Part shown: positions 23,902 through 31,983 of the stretch, one piece after another
Position numbering within the stretch: position 1 is the first letter of the stretch
How the letters are laid out: each line of letters begins with the position of its first letter
NCBI GenBank assembly: GCA_019352875.1
Contig: JAAAFW010000001.1
Span: 1-64,000 of the forward strand
Length of the DNA: 64,000 nt
Reading direction: 5' to 3'
From: Pedobacter cryoconitis
GTDB taxonomy: Bacteria > Bacteroidota > Bacteroidia > Sphingobacteriales > Sphingobacteriaceae
Position numbers and translations under genes: made by a program
The notes under the pieces: model-generated
What the model was told of the DNA's origin: nothing
Seen by the model: only the letters and a program-made list of their open reading frames with translations
Database searches by the model: none

Positions 23902-24126
23902 ATGAGTGAGCTAGATTTGAATGCTAATTACAGCATTGACACAGGCGTAATTGCCGCAAGAACATTATCCTTAGATGCGATGGCAGAGACTACTCTTCTC
24001 TACCTTGCCAGAATAACAGCTCTGTTAGAAAAGAGAGAAGTTGAAGATGTAGAGAAGGAAATTCTCGAAATGGTAGAAGAAAAGACTAAAGCTCTTTTCG
24101 AATTACATTGCGAAAAAACAAACTAA
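23902..24126 (+). CDS. Small helical acidic protein
   Basis: 74 residues from the ATG at 23902. A long acidic amphipathic helix (EKREVEDVEKEILEMVEEKTKALFEL) dominates. It has its own promoter-like region and a strong terminator, so it is a single-gene unit between terminase and portal. Function unknown. Confidence 0.55.
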   Translation: MSELDLNANYSIDTGVIAARTLSLDAMAETTLLYLARITALLEKREVEDVEKEILEMVEEKTKALFELHCEKTN

Positions 24127-24148
24127 AAATAAAACCGAACCGGACCTC

Positions 24149-24188
24149 ATACCCCTGCTATGCTCAGTTGCTTAGCAGGGGTATTTTT
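24149..24188 (+). terminator. Strong intrinsic terminator
   Basis: A 12-bp perfect stem (24149-24160 with 24173-24184) with a 12-base loop runs into TTTTT. It separates the terminase unit from the cargo genes. Confidence 0.85.
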
Positions 24189-24207
24189 GTTTACACTAAA
24201 CTACCTA

Positions 24208-24507
24208 TTACAGTAACAACTGCAACAGAGCATATCCGGTAACAGCAAATAAAACTGTATTGATATACCAGTACTTTTTGAACCAAGCAAAGAAAAATAT
24301 TGTTGTCACAATACTCAGAAAGAAAAATATCCAAATAAATGCTACTGCTACGTAATAGAAGGTCACAAGCGGCACCGGTTCACCACCTGAATGACCTATA
24401 CTAATTACAGGTATTCCAATAAAGGTTATAGCAAAGAAGGATACTATTGACCAGCCGTAAAGTTTCGAGGGGGTGAGTGAGTTTAACATATTGAGCGGCG
24501 CAATCAA
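24208..24507 (-). CDS. Three-segment membrane protein (cargo)
   Basis: 99 residues with three predicted membrane helices (about 18-37, 47-73, 79-98). It is leftward within the rightward late region, flanked by a terminator, so it is probably an independently expressed cargo gene. No family recognised. Confidence 0.6.
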   Translation of the reverse strand: MIAPLNMLNSLTPSKLYGWSIVSFFAITFIGIPVISIGHSGGEPVPLVTFYYVAVAFIWIFFFLSIVTTIFFFAWFKKYWYINTVLFAVTGYALLQLLL

Positions 24508-24553
24508 TTCTATGAAATTTTCTTATATTGCTATTTACCAAATATAAATTATC

Positions 24554-24928
24554 ATGAAGGAAATCGAAAAATTGGCAAGAGAATTTTTGACGTTAAAAAA
24601 AAAAAAAATCGAAAAGAGGAGATATATAGATTATGATATGGTAGGCCACCTGAGAAATCTAAATCAAAGCAATCTAGGTCTAGTCGAAAATACCTTCCAA
24701 GTTAAAAGTTACGAATTGGAAATTGAGTCTCATGAATCAGAATATAATGATATTTCAAATGAGCTTTATGAAAATACTAAAGATTTGAGTCCGTTATTGG
24801 CAGCTTTAAAAGCCAGCCGGGAAAATCCACTAATAGTTCATGTAAACGGGAAAACTTATTTTGATGTTTTTTTAGATGAAAATGGAGTTATTCAAAGTCG
24901 AGACTTTTATACTGATTTATCCAAATAA
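24554..24928 (+). CDS. Hypothetical protein with a poly-A tract in its coding region
   Basis: 124 residues. A helical N-terminal half with KKKKIEKRR and a beta-like C-terminus (LIVHVNGKTYFDVFLDENGVI). A run of 13 A (24595-24607) falls at codons 14-18, a place where slippage could change the frame. Convergent with the next gene across a two-way terminator. Function unknown. Confidence 0.55.
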   Translation: MKEIEKLAREFLTLKKKKIEKRRYIDYDMVGHLRNLNQSNLGLVENTFQVKSYELEIESHESEYNDISNELYENTKDLSPLLAALKASRENPLIVHVNGKTYFDVFLDENGVIQSRDFYTDLSK

Positions 24929-24930
24929 GT

Positions 24931-24966
24931 TAATTATCCCCCCCAAAATCAGGTGGGGCTAATTAT
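24931..24966. terminator. Bidirectional terminator
   Basis: TAATTA-T-CCCC (24931-24941) pairs with GGGG-C-TAATTA (24955-24965), with A/T-rich flanks on both sides. It serves the convergent genes at 24554 and 24959, overlapping the end of the latter. Confidence 0.6.
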
Positions 24967-25633
24967 TATATATTTTTAGCTCTAGCTTTTCAATTTCATC
25001 AATTGGATATGGACCTTCCGCTATATCTCTCATATTTCCAATGTTAAGTTTTATTGGTTGGTCGGAATTAGATTCTATTGAAAACCTAAGTTCATTTTGA
25101 TCTTTATAATAATCTGACTTCTTGAAAATACCCATTTTACCTTGGTAAGTTGATTGATCAACATACTCTATGAATGAAAGTTTATACTGATATTTTTCTT
25201 TTTCTATGGCTATTTTAACCCTTTTAGCAAACTCGTTTGGGTCCTTTATAAAAATAAAGTATTTACCAAAATCAAATTCCCGTCTGTTAACTAAAACTGG
25301 TATTTCTTTATCTATAAATCTCTGCAGAAGATACTCATCAGGACCATACAGACAAAATATGTTCCGGTTGAATTCACTATCATGATCTCTCAGAACACCA
25401 TTTATTTTGATATCCGGCATATTAATACGCCCATCTTTGGAAATTATTTTATTTATAATCACTGGAGTAGCAGAGAGACATCCTTCATGTTTGTCACCTT
25501 GTTTTGGATCTTCTAATTTTCTGAAATAGCTAATGGTATTGCAGTATAAAATTCCTTTTTCAATGAGATCGGTCATATGGTCCTGCTCACCAAATTTTAA
25601 AAGGAATCGGAAATTTTTTGTCACTGTTGCCAT
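24959..25633 (-). CDS. Unknown protein paired with a DUF4145 gene
   Basis: 224 residues from the ATG at 25633, which follows the upstream stop by four bases (an in-frame ATG at 25669 would overlap that gene). FLLKFGEQDHMTDLIEKGILYCNTISYFRKLEDP, QGDKHEG and a beta-rich rest resemble unassigned bacterial proteins that recall DUF2971-type layouts. No catalytic motif is certain. Pairing with a DUF4145 gene inside a prophage suggests a defence-type cassette; this is inference. Confidence 0.6.
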   Translation of the reverse strand: MATVTKNFRFLLKFGEQDHMTDLIEKGILYCNTISYFRKLEDPKQGDKHEGCLSATPVIINKIISKDGRINMPDIKINGVLRDHDSEFNRNIFCLYGPDEYLLQRFIDKEIPVLVNRREFDFGKYFIFIKDPNEFAKRVKIAIEKEKYQYKLSFIEYVDQSTYQGKMGIFKKSDYYKDQNELRFSIESNSDQPIKLNIGNMRDIAEGPYPIDEIEKLELKIYNN

Positions 25634-25637
25634 TTTA

Positions 25638-26306
25638 TTATTTTTTCTTAGGATCAGGCATATCAGCAATCATGGAATTGGTTAAAGCTTCTGTTTCAAT
25701 CCAGTGTACTGTTAGCGCAATTAGCTTTTTTAGATGGGAAATATCCATTCCTTCCCATTTACGGATGTAGTGAGTTTCATCATTACCTAGCCACACTGCT
25801 CGTTTTGAAATATCTACAATCATTGAATTCTCAATATGATCACCAATGCATGCCGCTAATAATTTGTTTTCAACAGTAGATTTTAATTCGGGATTACCTG
25901 AAATTATATAGTCCTTAATTAAGAATTCAAGAGCTTTTCGATATCCAACACCGCAAATATCTTTCAAGTCTTGATGTTCGGCTTGCTCAGATTGATGGTA
26001 AATATCCACAAATCCTGAAGATATGTTATTGATTGTTTCAGAGTATATTATTCCTTTTGGAATTCCGTTCAGGAATCTTTCAAAATAGAAATGGCCAGAA
26101 TCACTCATATAATATTCAGATATGAAAAACTTACTACATTCATTGCGAGGACAGTAGAATGTCAAATAAGCATTAGCTGAGTCTATAGATGTATGTATAT
26201 GGATAGGAACGACACTATAATGGCAATGGGGGCATGTGTCAGGTAAATTATCAATGTTTATTTTAATGGATGTATGATTTAGGTTTAGAGCAGGTAATTG
26301 TAGCAT
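25638..26306 (-). CDS. DUF4145-domain protein
   Basis: 222 residues. An N-terminal zinc-ribbon-like part (TCPHCHYS, YCPRNECSKFF) is followed by the DUF4145 pattern: QAEHQDLKDICGVGYRKALEFLIKDYII, then GNDETHYIRKWEGMDISHLKKLIALTVHW. DUF4145 is frequent in restriction and other defence loci, probably as a nucleic-acid or partner-binding module. It is the first gene of a leftward pair between terminase and portal. Confidence 0.8.
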   Translation of the reverse strand: MLQLPALNLNHTSIKINIDNLPDTCPHCHYSVVPIHIHTSIDSANAYLTFYCPRNECSKFFISEYYMSDSGHFYFERFLNGIPKGIIYSETINNISSGFVDIYHQSEQAEHQDLKDICGVGYRKALEFLIKDYIISGNPELKSTVENKLLAACIGDHIENSMIVDISKRAVWLGNDETHYIRKWEGMDISHLKKLIALTVHWIETEALTNSMIADMPDPKKK

Positions 26307-26396
26307 TGATTTTTGTTTGGTTCATACTAACATACCAAAAAACTGTAGTAAGCCCAAACCAAAAATCACCTGCCTTACCTCTGGTAAATTTGGGAC

Positions 26397-27809
26397 ATGG
26401 AGCTATCAGAACTGAAAACCTTACTGTCCACACCAAAAGAGCTCGTTACCAAGATCCAGGAGCTTGCGCCTGTTATCCCGGAAGATGCGGTAAATTTTGA
26501 GCCTGAGCAGCATAAGGTAGTTACTGATCTGACGTATAGGCCTGATCGCAAAGTAGAAGTGCCCACCGGTGAAAAGGATGAGAATAACGAAAAGATATAT
26601 CGTACAGATACTAAACCTGTCCACCGTATCCCATCGGCCACGCAGAAGCAGATCATTGACTGGTCGGTAAATCTTGCTTTATCCGGAGGAATAGAAATTG
26701 ACTGCACTCCTCGTGACGGTTTCGCTACTGATGAGGTTATGCTCTCCATGATCAAAAAGACATGGGAGGATAACAAGTTCGATTACCTGGCTCAGGAGAT
26801 TGAAAGGCTTAAGCAGCGTTTCCTTACCGTTCTGCTTGTCTGGTACAGTGTGCCAGCAGATGAAGGATTCTGGGAAGGTATAGGCCGTAAGGATAGCAAA
26901 TTCAAGATGCGTTGTGTTATCCTTAGTCCAGAGGATGGCGATACCATTGTTCCAATTCGGGACCAGTATAAAGACATGATAGGGGCAGCCAGGCTGTACA
27001 AAGTCAAAGTTGGCGACAAGGATGTCGAAAAGATGGATTTGTTCCTGAACGATAAGTACATCACTTTTGCCCAGGGTGAGTCGGATTGGGTTATTGAGAC
27101 CTCAACACCTATTACCTACGGTAAAGCCAATTTCATTTTGGATGAGCAGAAGCGTACTGAGTGGGCCGATGTTGCTGATAAGATCAACCGGGTTGAGGAA
27201 ATCGATAGCGACACTGCAGATGAGAACCAGACCAGCGCATTTCCAATATTAGCAGCTACCGGTGAAATCCTTGCTGCATCAGGTGGAGGCGCTTCCAACA
27301 CACGTAAAACATTCCAATTGGAGAATGGTGCAGACTTGAAGTATGTTGAATCAGAAGGCGGGCAGGAGTCGGCCAGTACAGAACGTAAGAACTTACGGCA
27401 GGACATCTACACTGAAACTGCAACTCCTCAAATATCGCTGGACACTGCATCATTTACCGGCAATCTACCAGGTGTATCTATCGAAATGATGTTCCTGCCT
27501 TCTACGAATAAAGCCAGAGCAAAACAGAATGGCTCAATCGGTATTTTTCATCAGCGTAACCTGAACTTCTTGAAGTCTGCTATGGCTGTGATCAATACAG
27601 ATGTTAAACCGTCTATAGGCCTTCCAATGAAACCAAAGTTCACAATAGAGTTGCCGCGTAACTTGACTGAGGAATATGAGAACATCGTAAAGTTGGTAGC
27701 AGCTGGGTTAATGAGTAAGGATACTGCCATTCGCAAATTGAAGTTTACAGACGATCCGGATGCTGAGTATGCGAAGATCCTGGAAGAAGCGATGTCATCT
27801 AACTCCTAA
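26397..27809 (+). CDS. Phage portal protein
   Basis: 470 residues with the SPP1 gp6-like portal pattern: an acidic N-terminal part, KQIIDWSVNLALSGG, the stem region YGKANFILDEQKRTEWADVADKINRVEEIDSD, and ETATPQISLDTASFTGNLPGVSIEMMFLPSTNKA. It forms the dodecameric DNA gate to which terminase and head-tail connectors bind. The last 15 bases overlap the leftward gene at 27795. Confidence 0.85.
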   Translation: MELSELKTLLSTPKELVTKIQELAPVIPEDAVNFEPEQHKVVTDLTYRPDRKVEVPTGEKDENNEKIYRTDTKPVHRIPSATQKQIIDWSVNLALSGGIEIDCTPRDGFATDEVMLSMIKKTWEDNKFDYLAQEIERLKQRFLTVLLVWYSVPADEGFWEGIGRKDSKFKMRCVILSPEDGDTIVPIRDQYKDMIGAARLYKVKVGDKDVEKMDLFLNDKYITFAQGESDWVIETSTPITYGKANFILDEQKRTEWADVADKINRVEEIDSDTADENQTSAFPILAATGEILAASGGGASNTRKTFQLENGADLKYVESEGGQESASTERKNLRQDIYTETATPQISLDTASFTGNLPGVSIEMMFLPSTNKARAKQNGSIGIFHQRNLNFLKSAMAVINTDVKPSIGLPMKPKFTIELPRNLTEEYENIVKLVAAGLMSKDTAIRKLKFTDDPDAEYAKILEEAMSSNS

Positions 27810-28364
27810 TTTGGATAGAAGGGATTTTTTATCTATTATTTCTTCGTATTTACTGTCCAATATATAATTCACATCATTTTCGCTACTATTGAAAAAAATC
27901 AGATTATGAATCTCTTTAATTTCCTTTTCGCATTCTTTTGTGATTCCATCATTTATGATCTTTAATCTTCTGGCATGCGAGAACTTTAATGATGTTATGA
28001 TAGCTAATGTTTTGTTATAGAAACTTGTAATATTATGAGCTTCACCAAAATTTGTACGCAGCTGTTCTTTAATAATAAGCACTTCTTCATAAAGTTGACG
28101 TTCTGATTTTAAAACTGTGCTAAAATACCTAATGGATTCCTTTGCCGCTTGCAGCGTTAACTCATCGCTTTTGTGACCTTGCCGAAGCTTGAATACAAGA
28201 TCCATTGCTAATCTGCCTTTGGCAATTGCGTTCATTCGCAATTCATAGTTCTTTTGTGTTCTCCATCCATAAAGAGCTATTACAGCACAAATTGTTGTTA
28301 ATACTGTTCCAGCAGCAGAAGCGACTTCTGCCCAGTTAGGATCATTTGAAATTATATTTATCAT
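27795..28364 (-). CDS. Membrane-anchored helical protein (cargo)
   Basis: 189 residues. One membrane helix near the N-terminus (about 16-35, AAGTVLTTICAVIALYGW), then a long, mostly helical cytosolic region. It lies eight bases after another N-terminally anchored protein and reads leftward inside the late region. Small anchored pairs of this kind occur in phage-exclusion loci, but nothing specific is recognised. Confidence 0.6.
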   Translation of the reverse strand: MINIISNDPNWAEVASAAGTVLTTICAVIALYGWRTQKNYELRMNAIAKGRLAMDLVFKLRQGHKSDELTLQAAKESIRYFSTVLKSERQLYEEVLIIKEQLRTNFGEAHNITSFYNKTLAIITSLKFSHARRLKIINDGITKECEKEIKEIHNLIFFNSSENDVNYILDSKYEEIIDKKSLLSKLGVR

Positions 28365-28371
28365 ACTGTAA

Positions 28372-28941
28372 TCAATTAATTTTATTCTTTTTGACTGGCA
28401 AAGGTGGGAATGCTATTGGTCGATTTTCGTACGGTACGTTGATTTTTTGACAGTACCTGTTTCCTGCAGCATCTGAAAAACACACAAGTAACTTTATTTC
28501 ATAAAGCTTCCTTTCCATGTCTCCTTGAGTTGTAAAATCGAATTCTATCTTGTCAATTTCTGTGTAAAATGATATTTCACTTCCTTGAATAAATCCGATA
28601 GATTCGTTGTATTCAGCATGAACTAGGAAATCTTCTTGTTTAATGTTAGTTCTAATAAAACTATTCACTTTAAAATTGTATATATCAGATCTATGTAGAT
28701 TTAGGTAGAACCTTCCATAAATGACAGACTGCCTGTCTATAAAACTATTTACGTGTTCATAATTTAAGTCATGAGCAGCGGTAAATACTGGTTTCTTGTC
28801 CATTAACCTCCGCTCTTCTTCAATCATATTTGATCTAATTTGAATTTTAAGGGTACTAAAGATCAATACAAACGATACGGTTGTCGTAATTGCTGTAATG
28901 ATAGCGGCCCATGCAGTGATGGAATTAATGTCTGTTGGCAT
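28372..28941 (-). CDS. Membrane-anchored beta-rich protein (cargo)
   Basis: 189 residues. One N-terminal membrane helix (about 10-30), then a beta-rich domain (FDFTTQGDMERKLYEIKLLVCFSDAAGNRYCQKINVPY). The layout is that of the protein at 32404: anchor, short basic helix, beta domain ending in proline-rich tail. Probably co-transcribed with 27795. Confidence 0.6.
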   Translation of the reverse strand: MPTDINSITAWAAIITAITTTVSFVLIFSTLKIQIRSNMIEEERRLMDKKPVFTAAHDLNYEHVNSFIDRQSVIYGRFYLNLHRSDIYNFKVNSFIRTNIKQEDFLVHAEYNESIGFIQGSEISFYTEIDKIEFDFTTQGDMERKLYEIKLLVCFSDAAGNRYCQKINVPYENRPIAFPPLPVKKNKIN

Positions 28942-29001
28942 ACAAGAGGTTAATTCCCCAATATAAATAAATCCCTAAAATCTTTTTTTATAATTATTTT
29001 A

Positions 29002-29029
29002 ATAACAAAAGTTATTTTATGTATCTTTG
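29002..29029 (+). promoter_or_regulatory. Recurrent palindromic promoter element, copy 4
   Basis: Perfect ATAAC-AAAA-GTTAT (29002-29015), six bases, TATCTTTG (29022-29029). The best copy of the element. It drives a ~200-base leader before the gene at 29261. Confidence 0.6.
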
Positions 29030-29035
29030 AGATGA

Positions 29036-29235
29036 GCAAAGAAATTTAAGTCCTGTTGTCGCCCGGAAATCCATAGACACAGGCATAGAAAAGCCCTTGT
29101 CAAGCATATACTACTTTGTAACCCAGTTTAAGGCGTTCATTATGATGGTGGTAATAAGAAGCAAGGCAAAGCATTTGGTTTAGGTTTAGGATAAGTGTGG
29201 TTGAATAGCGGTTACTCAGGTGACCGCTTCTTTTG
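29036..29235 (+). ncRNA. Structured leader or small RNA ending in a terminator-like hairpin
   Basis: Between the promoter and the next gene lie about 200 bases with no open frame longer than 13 codons. CCTGT-T-GTC (29052-29060) pairs with GACACAGG (29076-29083) near the 5' end. A 9-bp stem (29207-29215 with 29220-29228, loop TCAG) followed by TCTTTTG ends the element 25 bases before the start codon. It could be an attenuator or a separate small RNA. Boundaries are inferred. Confidence 0.45.
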
Positions 29236-29260
29236 TAACTAATAATTTGAAAAATAATAT

Positions 29261-29530
29261 ATGAAGACAAATCCAAACGATCCGGCTAATCCGGTAACGG
29301 CTGATATTATTGATTACGAAAATCTAACTGACCAAATAGGATCAGGTCGTGTTAATATTCAGGGTTTAACAAAGCGTGAACAGTTTGCTATGGCTGCAAT
29401 GCAAGGTCTGTGCGTAGGTAAAATATCAAAAGACATAATGAGTGGACAATGCTTAGATATTGCAAATGAGGCAGTAGAAATAGCAGATTGTTTAATCGCT
29501 TCTCTAAACAAGGAGGTGCCAAGTGAATAA
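29261..29530 (+). CDS. Hypothetical phage protein
   Basis: 89 residues. The pattern GLTKREQFAMAAMQGLCVG...ANEAVEIADCLIASLNKE is common in small phage proteins of many hosts, without known function. It begins a run of small overlapping genes (29261-31965) that resembles an early accessory region displaced into the head genes. Confidence 0.65.
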   Translation: MKTNPNDPANPVTADIIDYENLTDQIGSGRVNIQGLTKREQFAMAAMQGLCVGKISKDIMSGQCLDIANEAVEIADCLIASLNKEVPSE

Positions 29531-29726
29531 CCAACTATCACAATTAAAAAGAGAGAACCAAGATCTGAAGGATCTGCTTTTCGATTTAGCCCCAATCATT
29601 GGGAAATGTGCAACCGACTTTGGTATGATCGATAAAGAGCTGCATGCTAAGGTTAAATCAATTGCCACCGGTGTTAAGTACAACCCGCTTGACTGGGATG
29701 AGAGTGACAAAAATGGAGAACAGTAG
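29523..29726 (+). CDS. Small hypothetical protein
   Basis: 67 residues with an N-terminal coiled coil (QLSQLKRENQDLKDLLFDL). Overlaps the previous gene by eight bases and precedes a membrane protein by two bases. Function unknown. Confidence 0.55.
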   Translation: MNNQLSQLKRENQDLKDLLFDLAPIIGKCATDFGMIDKELHAKVKSIATGVKYNPLDWDESDKNGEQ

Positions 29727-29728
29727 CC

Positions 29729-29926
29729 ATGGGAAAACAACTTAAAATAATAGGGATGACAATACTAATCCTACTCCTGACAGTGGCATTCTTTGCATTA
29801 TTATTTTACATGTGTGTGCTATTAACCAGATGCGGGCTTGATTGGGTACTTTTTGTTTGGCCAATAGTCGGGTTCTCAATATTCGCTTATCACGTTTCTA
29901 AAAGCATCATAAATAATAAACCATGA
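29729..29926 (+). CDS. Small two-segment membrane protein
   Basis: 65 residues with two membrane helices (about 7-32 and 37-57). Overlaps the MazG-like gene by four bases. Too far from the lysin to be an obvious holin, though its size and topology would allow that. Confidence 0.55.
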   Translation: MGKQLKIIGMTILILLLTVAFFALLFYMCVLLTRCGLDWVLFVWPIVGFSIFAYHVSKSIINNKP

Positions 29927-30126
29927 CAAAGACCGAAATGCTGTTGACACTTCTCGCTGAGGAATGCAACGAAACCGCGCAAAGAGCATCCAAGGCAATT
30001 CGATTTGGATTAGACGAAGTTCAGGAAGGCCAACCACATAACAACGCCGATAGGATAGTATATGAGTTCAATGATCTGGTTGCTGTAACGGAAATGCTGA
30101 AGAGGAAGGGCGCCTACCTGCAGTGA
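29923..30126 (+). CDS. MazG-like pyrophosphohydrolase, frame broken near the 3' end
   Basis: 67 residues. LLAEECNETAQRASKAIRFGLDEVQEGQPHNNADRIVYEFNDLVAV carries the EExxE and E-x-x-D metal-binding pattern of phage MazG-like NTP pyrophosphatases. The family normally continues for ~30 more residues; that continuation is present at once in the -1 frame. Either a one-base indel truncated the protein or the tail is reached by frameshifting. Confidence 0.65.
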   Translation: MTKTEMLLTLLAEECNETAQRASKAIRFGLDEVQEGQPHNNADRIVYEFNDLVAVTEMLKRKGAYLQ

Positions 30127-30212
30127 TTGACAGAGTTGCAATTGGATTGAAGAAGATCAAGATTGAAAAGTGGTTAAACTACTCCATTTCTTGCGGAACT
30201 TTAGAGAAATAA
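30123..30212 (+). pseudogene. Out-of-frame C-terminal tail of the MazG-like gene
   Basis: The -1 frame gives EEEGRLPA then VIDRVAIGLKKIKIEKWLNYSI, which is how MazG-like proteins usually end, finishing at the TAA 30210-30212. A GTG at 30123 could start it, but as a separate 29-residue protein it makes little sense. No canonical slippery heptamer is seen. Confidence 0.5.
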
Positions 30213-30234
30213 CGGGCTTTTTATGCCAAAATAG

Positions 30235-30262
30235 ATAACAAAAGTGATTTAATGTATCAAAT
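30235..30262 (+). promoter_or_regulatory. Recurrent palindromic promoter element, copy 5
   Basis: ATAAC-AAAA-GTGAT (30235-30248), six bases, TATCAAAT. Eight bases before the lipoprotein start at 30270, so the leader would be very short or absent. Confidence 0.5.
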
Positions 30263-30269
30263 AGAATTT

Positions 30270-30590
30270 ATGAAAACAATACTTACCGCTTTAGCAATAT
30301 CATTTTGCCTATTCTCCTGCCAAAAGGATGAAAAAACTAAACCTGATCAGAAGGTAGAATACAAGATCAGTTGCCAGGAATGCTCAGTGGAAATTGGAGC
30401 TGATCCGTCTGTAAAAGCATTTGCCGTTAAAGATTTCCTGATATATCATACTGTTGCGAATGAACCTACAACGATCATTATCGTATCCGGATCTGGTGAA
30501 ATGAAAACTCAGGTCAATCTTAATCGCAAAGTGATATTCAACCAGACCGACAGTAATGGCCGGTTCGTGTACACTGTTAAATTGAAATAG
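30270..30590 (+). CDS. Small lipoprotein
   Basis: 106 residues from the ATG at 30270, chosen because the in-frame ATG at 30252 lies inside the promoter. Signal peptide with lipobox ending at C17 (ISFCLFSC). The mature part is a small beta domain (YKISCQECSVEIGAD, TTIIIVSGSGEMKTQVNL). A phage-borne envelope lipoprotein could act in superinfection exclusion; no direct evidence. Confidence 0.65.
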   Translation: MKTILTALAISFCLFSCQKDEKTKPDQKVEYKISCQECSVEIGADPSVKAFAVKDFLIYHTVANEPTTIIIVSGSGEMKTQVNLNRKVIFNQTDSNGRFVYTVKLK

Positions 30591-30592
30591 AG

Positions 30593-30760
30593 ATGAAACA
30601 GATCAAGGAATTCGCATTTGTATTGCTGGTGGCCTTATTGGCTTATGCAACGATTAACCTGGCTTTACATACGTTCCGTGATCATGTGGAGGAATGTAGG
30701 GCAAGGTATGTAGAGGACTTTCCTGATCATTCAGAAATACCAAATAACCTAAACCAATAA
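30593..30760 (+). CDS. Small membrane-anchored protein
   Basis: 55 residues, ATG at 30593 two bases after the lipoprotein stop, TAA at 30760. One N-terminal membrane helix (FAFVLLVALLAYATINLAL) followed by an acidic tail. Supported by spacing in the gene run; function unknown. Confidence 0.5.
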   Translation: MKQIKEFAFVLLVALLAYATINLALHTFRDHVEECRARYVEDFPDHSEIPNNLNQ

Positions 30761-30765
30761 ACAAT

Positions 30766-30936
30766 ATGAAATGGTACTGTATAGTTCAACCAGACTCTGT
30801 AGCAGCGTTTGGGTTCAAACATGGTATTCTTTATGAATACAAAACTAACAATGAAGGAGATACCCAGGCATTCAACGGTAACTCTTGGGTGTGGATCGAC
30901 ACAGATCAGTTCTTAATGTTGCACACAATCCAGTAG
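30766..30936 (+). CDS. Small hypothetical protein
   Basis: 56 residues, ATG at 30766, TAG at 30936. Tryptophan- and aromatic-rich with a beta pattern (WYCIVQPDSVAAFGFKHG, SWVWIDTDQF). Five bases after the previous gene. No family recognised. Confidence 0.5.
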   Translation: MKWYCIVQPDSVAAFGFKHGILYEYKTNNEGDTQAFNGNSWVWIDTDQFLMLHTIQ

Positions 30937-30944
30937 TCAGAAAG

Positions 30945-31109
30945 ATGATACCATACCAAATGGACACCGAAACAGTAATATCTACTGTATTTGTACTGCT
31001 GTGTTATCTCGCAGTCTACCTGATCAGGAGAGCTGTATTAAAAGGCATGGACCGGGAGTACCTGGAGCAGGAAGAAACAAACAGAATTTTTAATAGTAGG
31101 AGGGAATAA
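30945..31109 (+). CDS. Small membrane protein
   Basis: 54 residues from the ATG at 30945 (a further ATG five codons in is possible). One membrane helix (VISTVFVLLCYLAVYLI) and a charged C-terminus. Two bases before the next gene. Confidence 0.5.
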   Translation: MIPYQMDTETVISTVFVLLCYLAVYLIRRAVLKGMDREYLEQEETNRIFNSRRE

Positions 31110-31111
31110 TT

Positions 31112-31672
31112 ATGAATGGAATTGAATTAATCGCCAAAGAGCGAAGCGAACAAATTGAAAAGCATGGTTATACTTTCGACCATGATCTAGAACACGGCTA
31201 TATGACTTTATTAAATGCAGCAGCAGCCTATATGTTTCGTGATCCGTATAAATGGCCTTTTGAACCAAAATCCTTAAAATTAAGCAGAATTAATATTGAC
31301 AACTATAAGAAAGCGGGTGCTTTTGTAGCTGCAGCTATGGATGTGTTAATAGGCCCCAACACAGCAGCACCCGTTAAAACACTTCAGGAGTGTAAAGATG
31401 AAGTGTGTCAACAACTTTTAGGGGTTGATTTCCATATCGCATTAGCTATGGCGGATGAAGACGATTTGCATAGAATTGTCAATGAAGTATCCGAAATGTA
31501 CGCTAACCAGCCAAAAGCATCCGTAAAGGTCGTGACGGATGAAGAGATTAAGAAGGCGTCTATTGATTATAGAAATGCAGATAGATGCACAAATCATAAA
31601 TATTTAGATGCTAATACCATGATATTTCAACGTGGAGCTGAATGGATGCGTAAACAATTAACCGGGGAATGA
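31112..31672 (+). CDS. Phage protein of the ERxEQIxKHG family
   Basis: 186 residues. The N-terminal ~90 (IAKERSEQIEKHGYTFDHDLEH ... LLNAAAAYM) match a widespread phage family of unknown biochemistry, with conserved E, H and D that could bind metal; a nucleotide hydrolase role has been suggested for similar folds. The C-terminal half holds FQRGAEWMRKQL, often found as a separate small phage protein, so this may be a fusion of two modules. Confidence 0.62.
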   Translation: MNGIELIAKERSEQIEKHGYTFDHDLEHGYMTLLNAAAAYMFRDPYKWPFEPKSLKLSRINIDNYKKAGAFVAAAMDVLIGPNTAAPVKTLQECKDEVCQQLLGVDFHIALAMADEDDLHRIVNEVSEMYANQPKASVKVVTDEEIKKASIDYRNADRCTNHKYLDANTMIFQRGAEWMRKQLTGE

Positions 31673-31965
31673 GTAAGCTAAACGAATCTGATCAATTGCT
31701 TAAAAACTTCCTCAACGAGTTCTTTGACTTTTACACACTTAGAAAAGTCGGATTCTTTCCAAAAGGGATGAAGAAAAGTGATATACATGGCCAGGCTGAA
31801 AGGATATGTCATTGTTTCGGATATAAGACCGTCTTTGAATATGGAGCAAAGCGAATAAGGTGCCATATTTCCTATGCTGATGGGCATAGGCCACAACACG
31901 TGGATGAGAATGGAGAGTTGCAACAAGAACCATTTATAACAGAAATAGGAGGTATTTATGAGTAA
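31669..31965 (+). CDS. Hypothetical protein
   Basis: 98 residues, coupled to the previous gene by ATGA. A helical first half and a histidine/cysteine-containing second half (RICHCFGYKTVFEYGAKRIRCHISYADGHRP). No family recognised. Confidence 0.5.
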   Translation: MSKLNESDQLLKNFLNEFFDFYTLRKVGFFPKGMKKSDIHGQAERICHCFGYKTVFEYGAKRIRCHISYADGHRPQHVDENGELQQEPFITEIGGIYE

Positions 31966-31983
31966 AAAAATAATTGTACAGTT

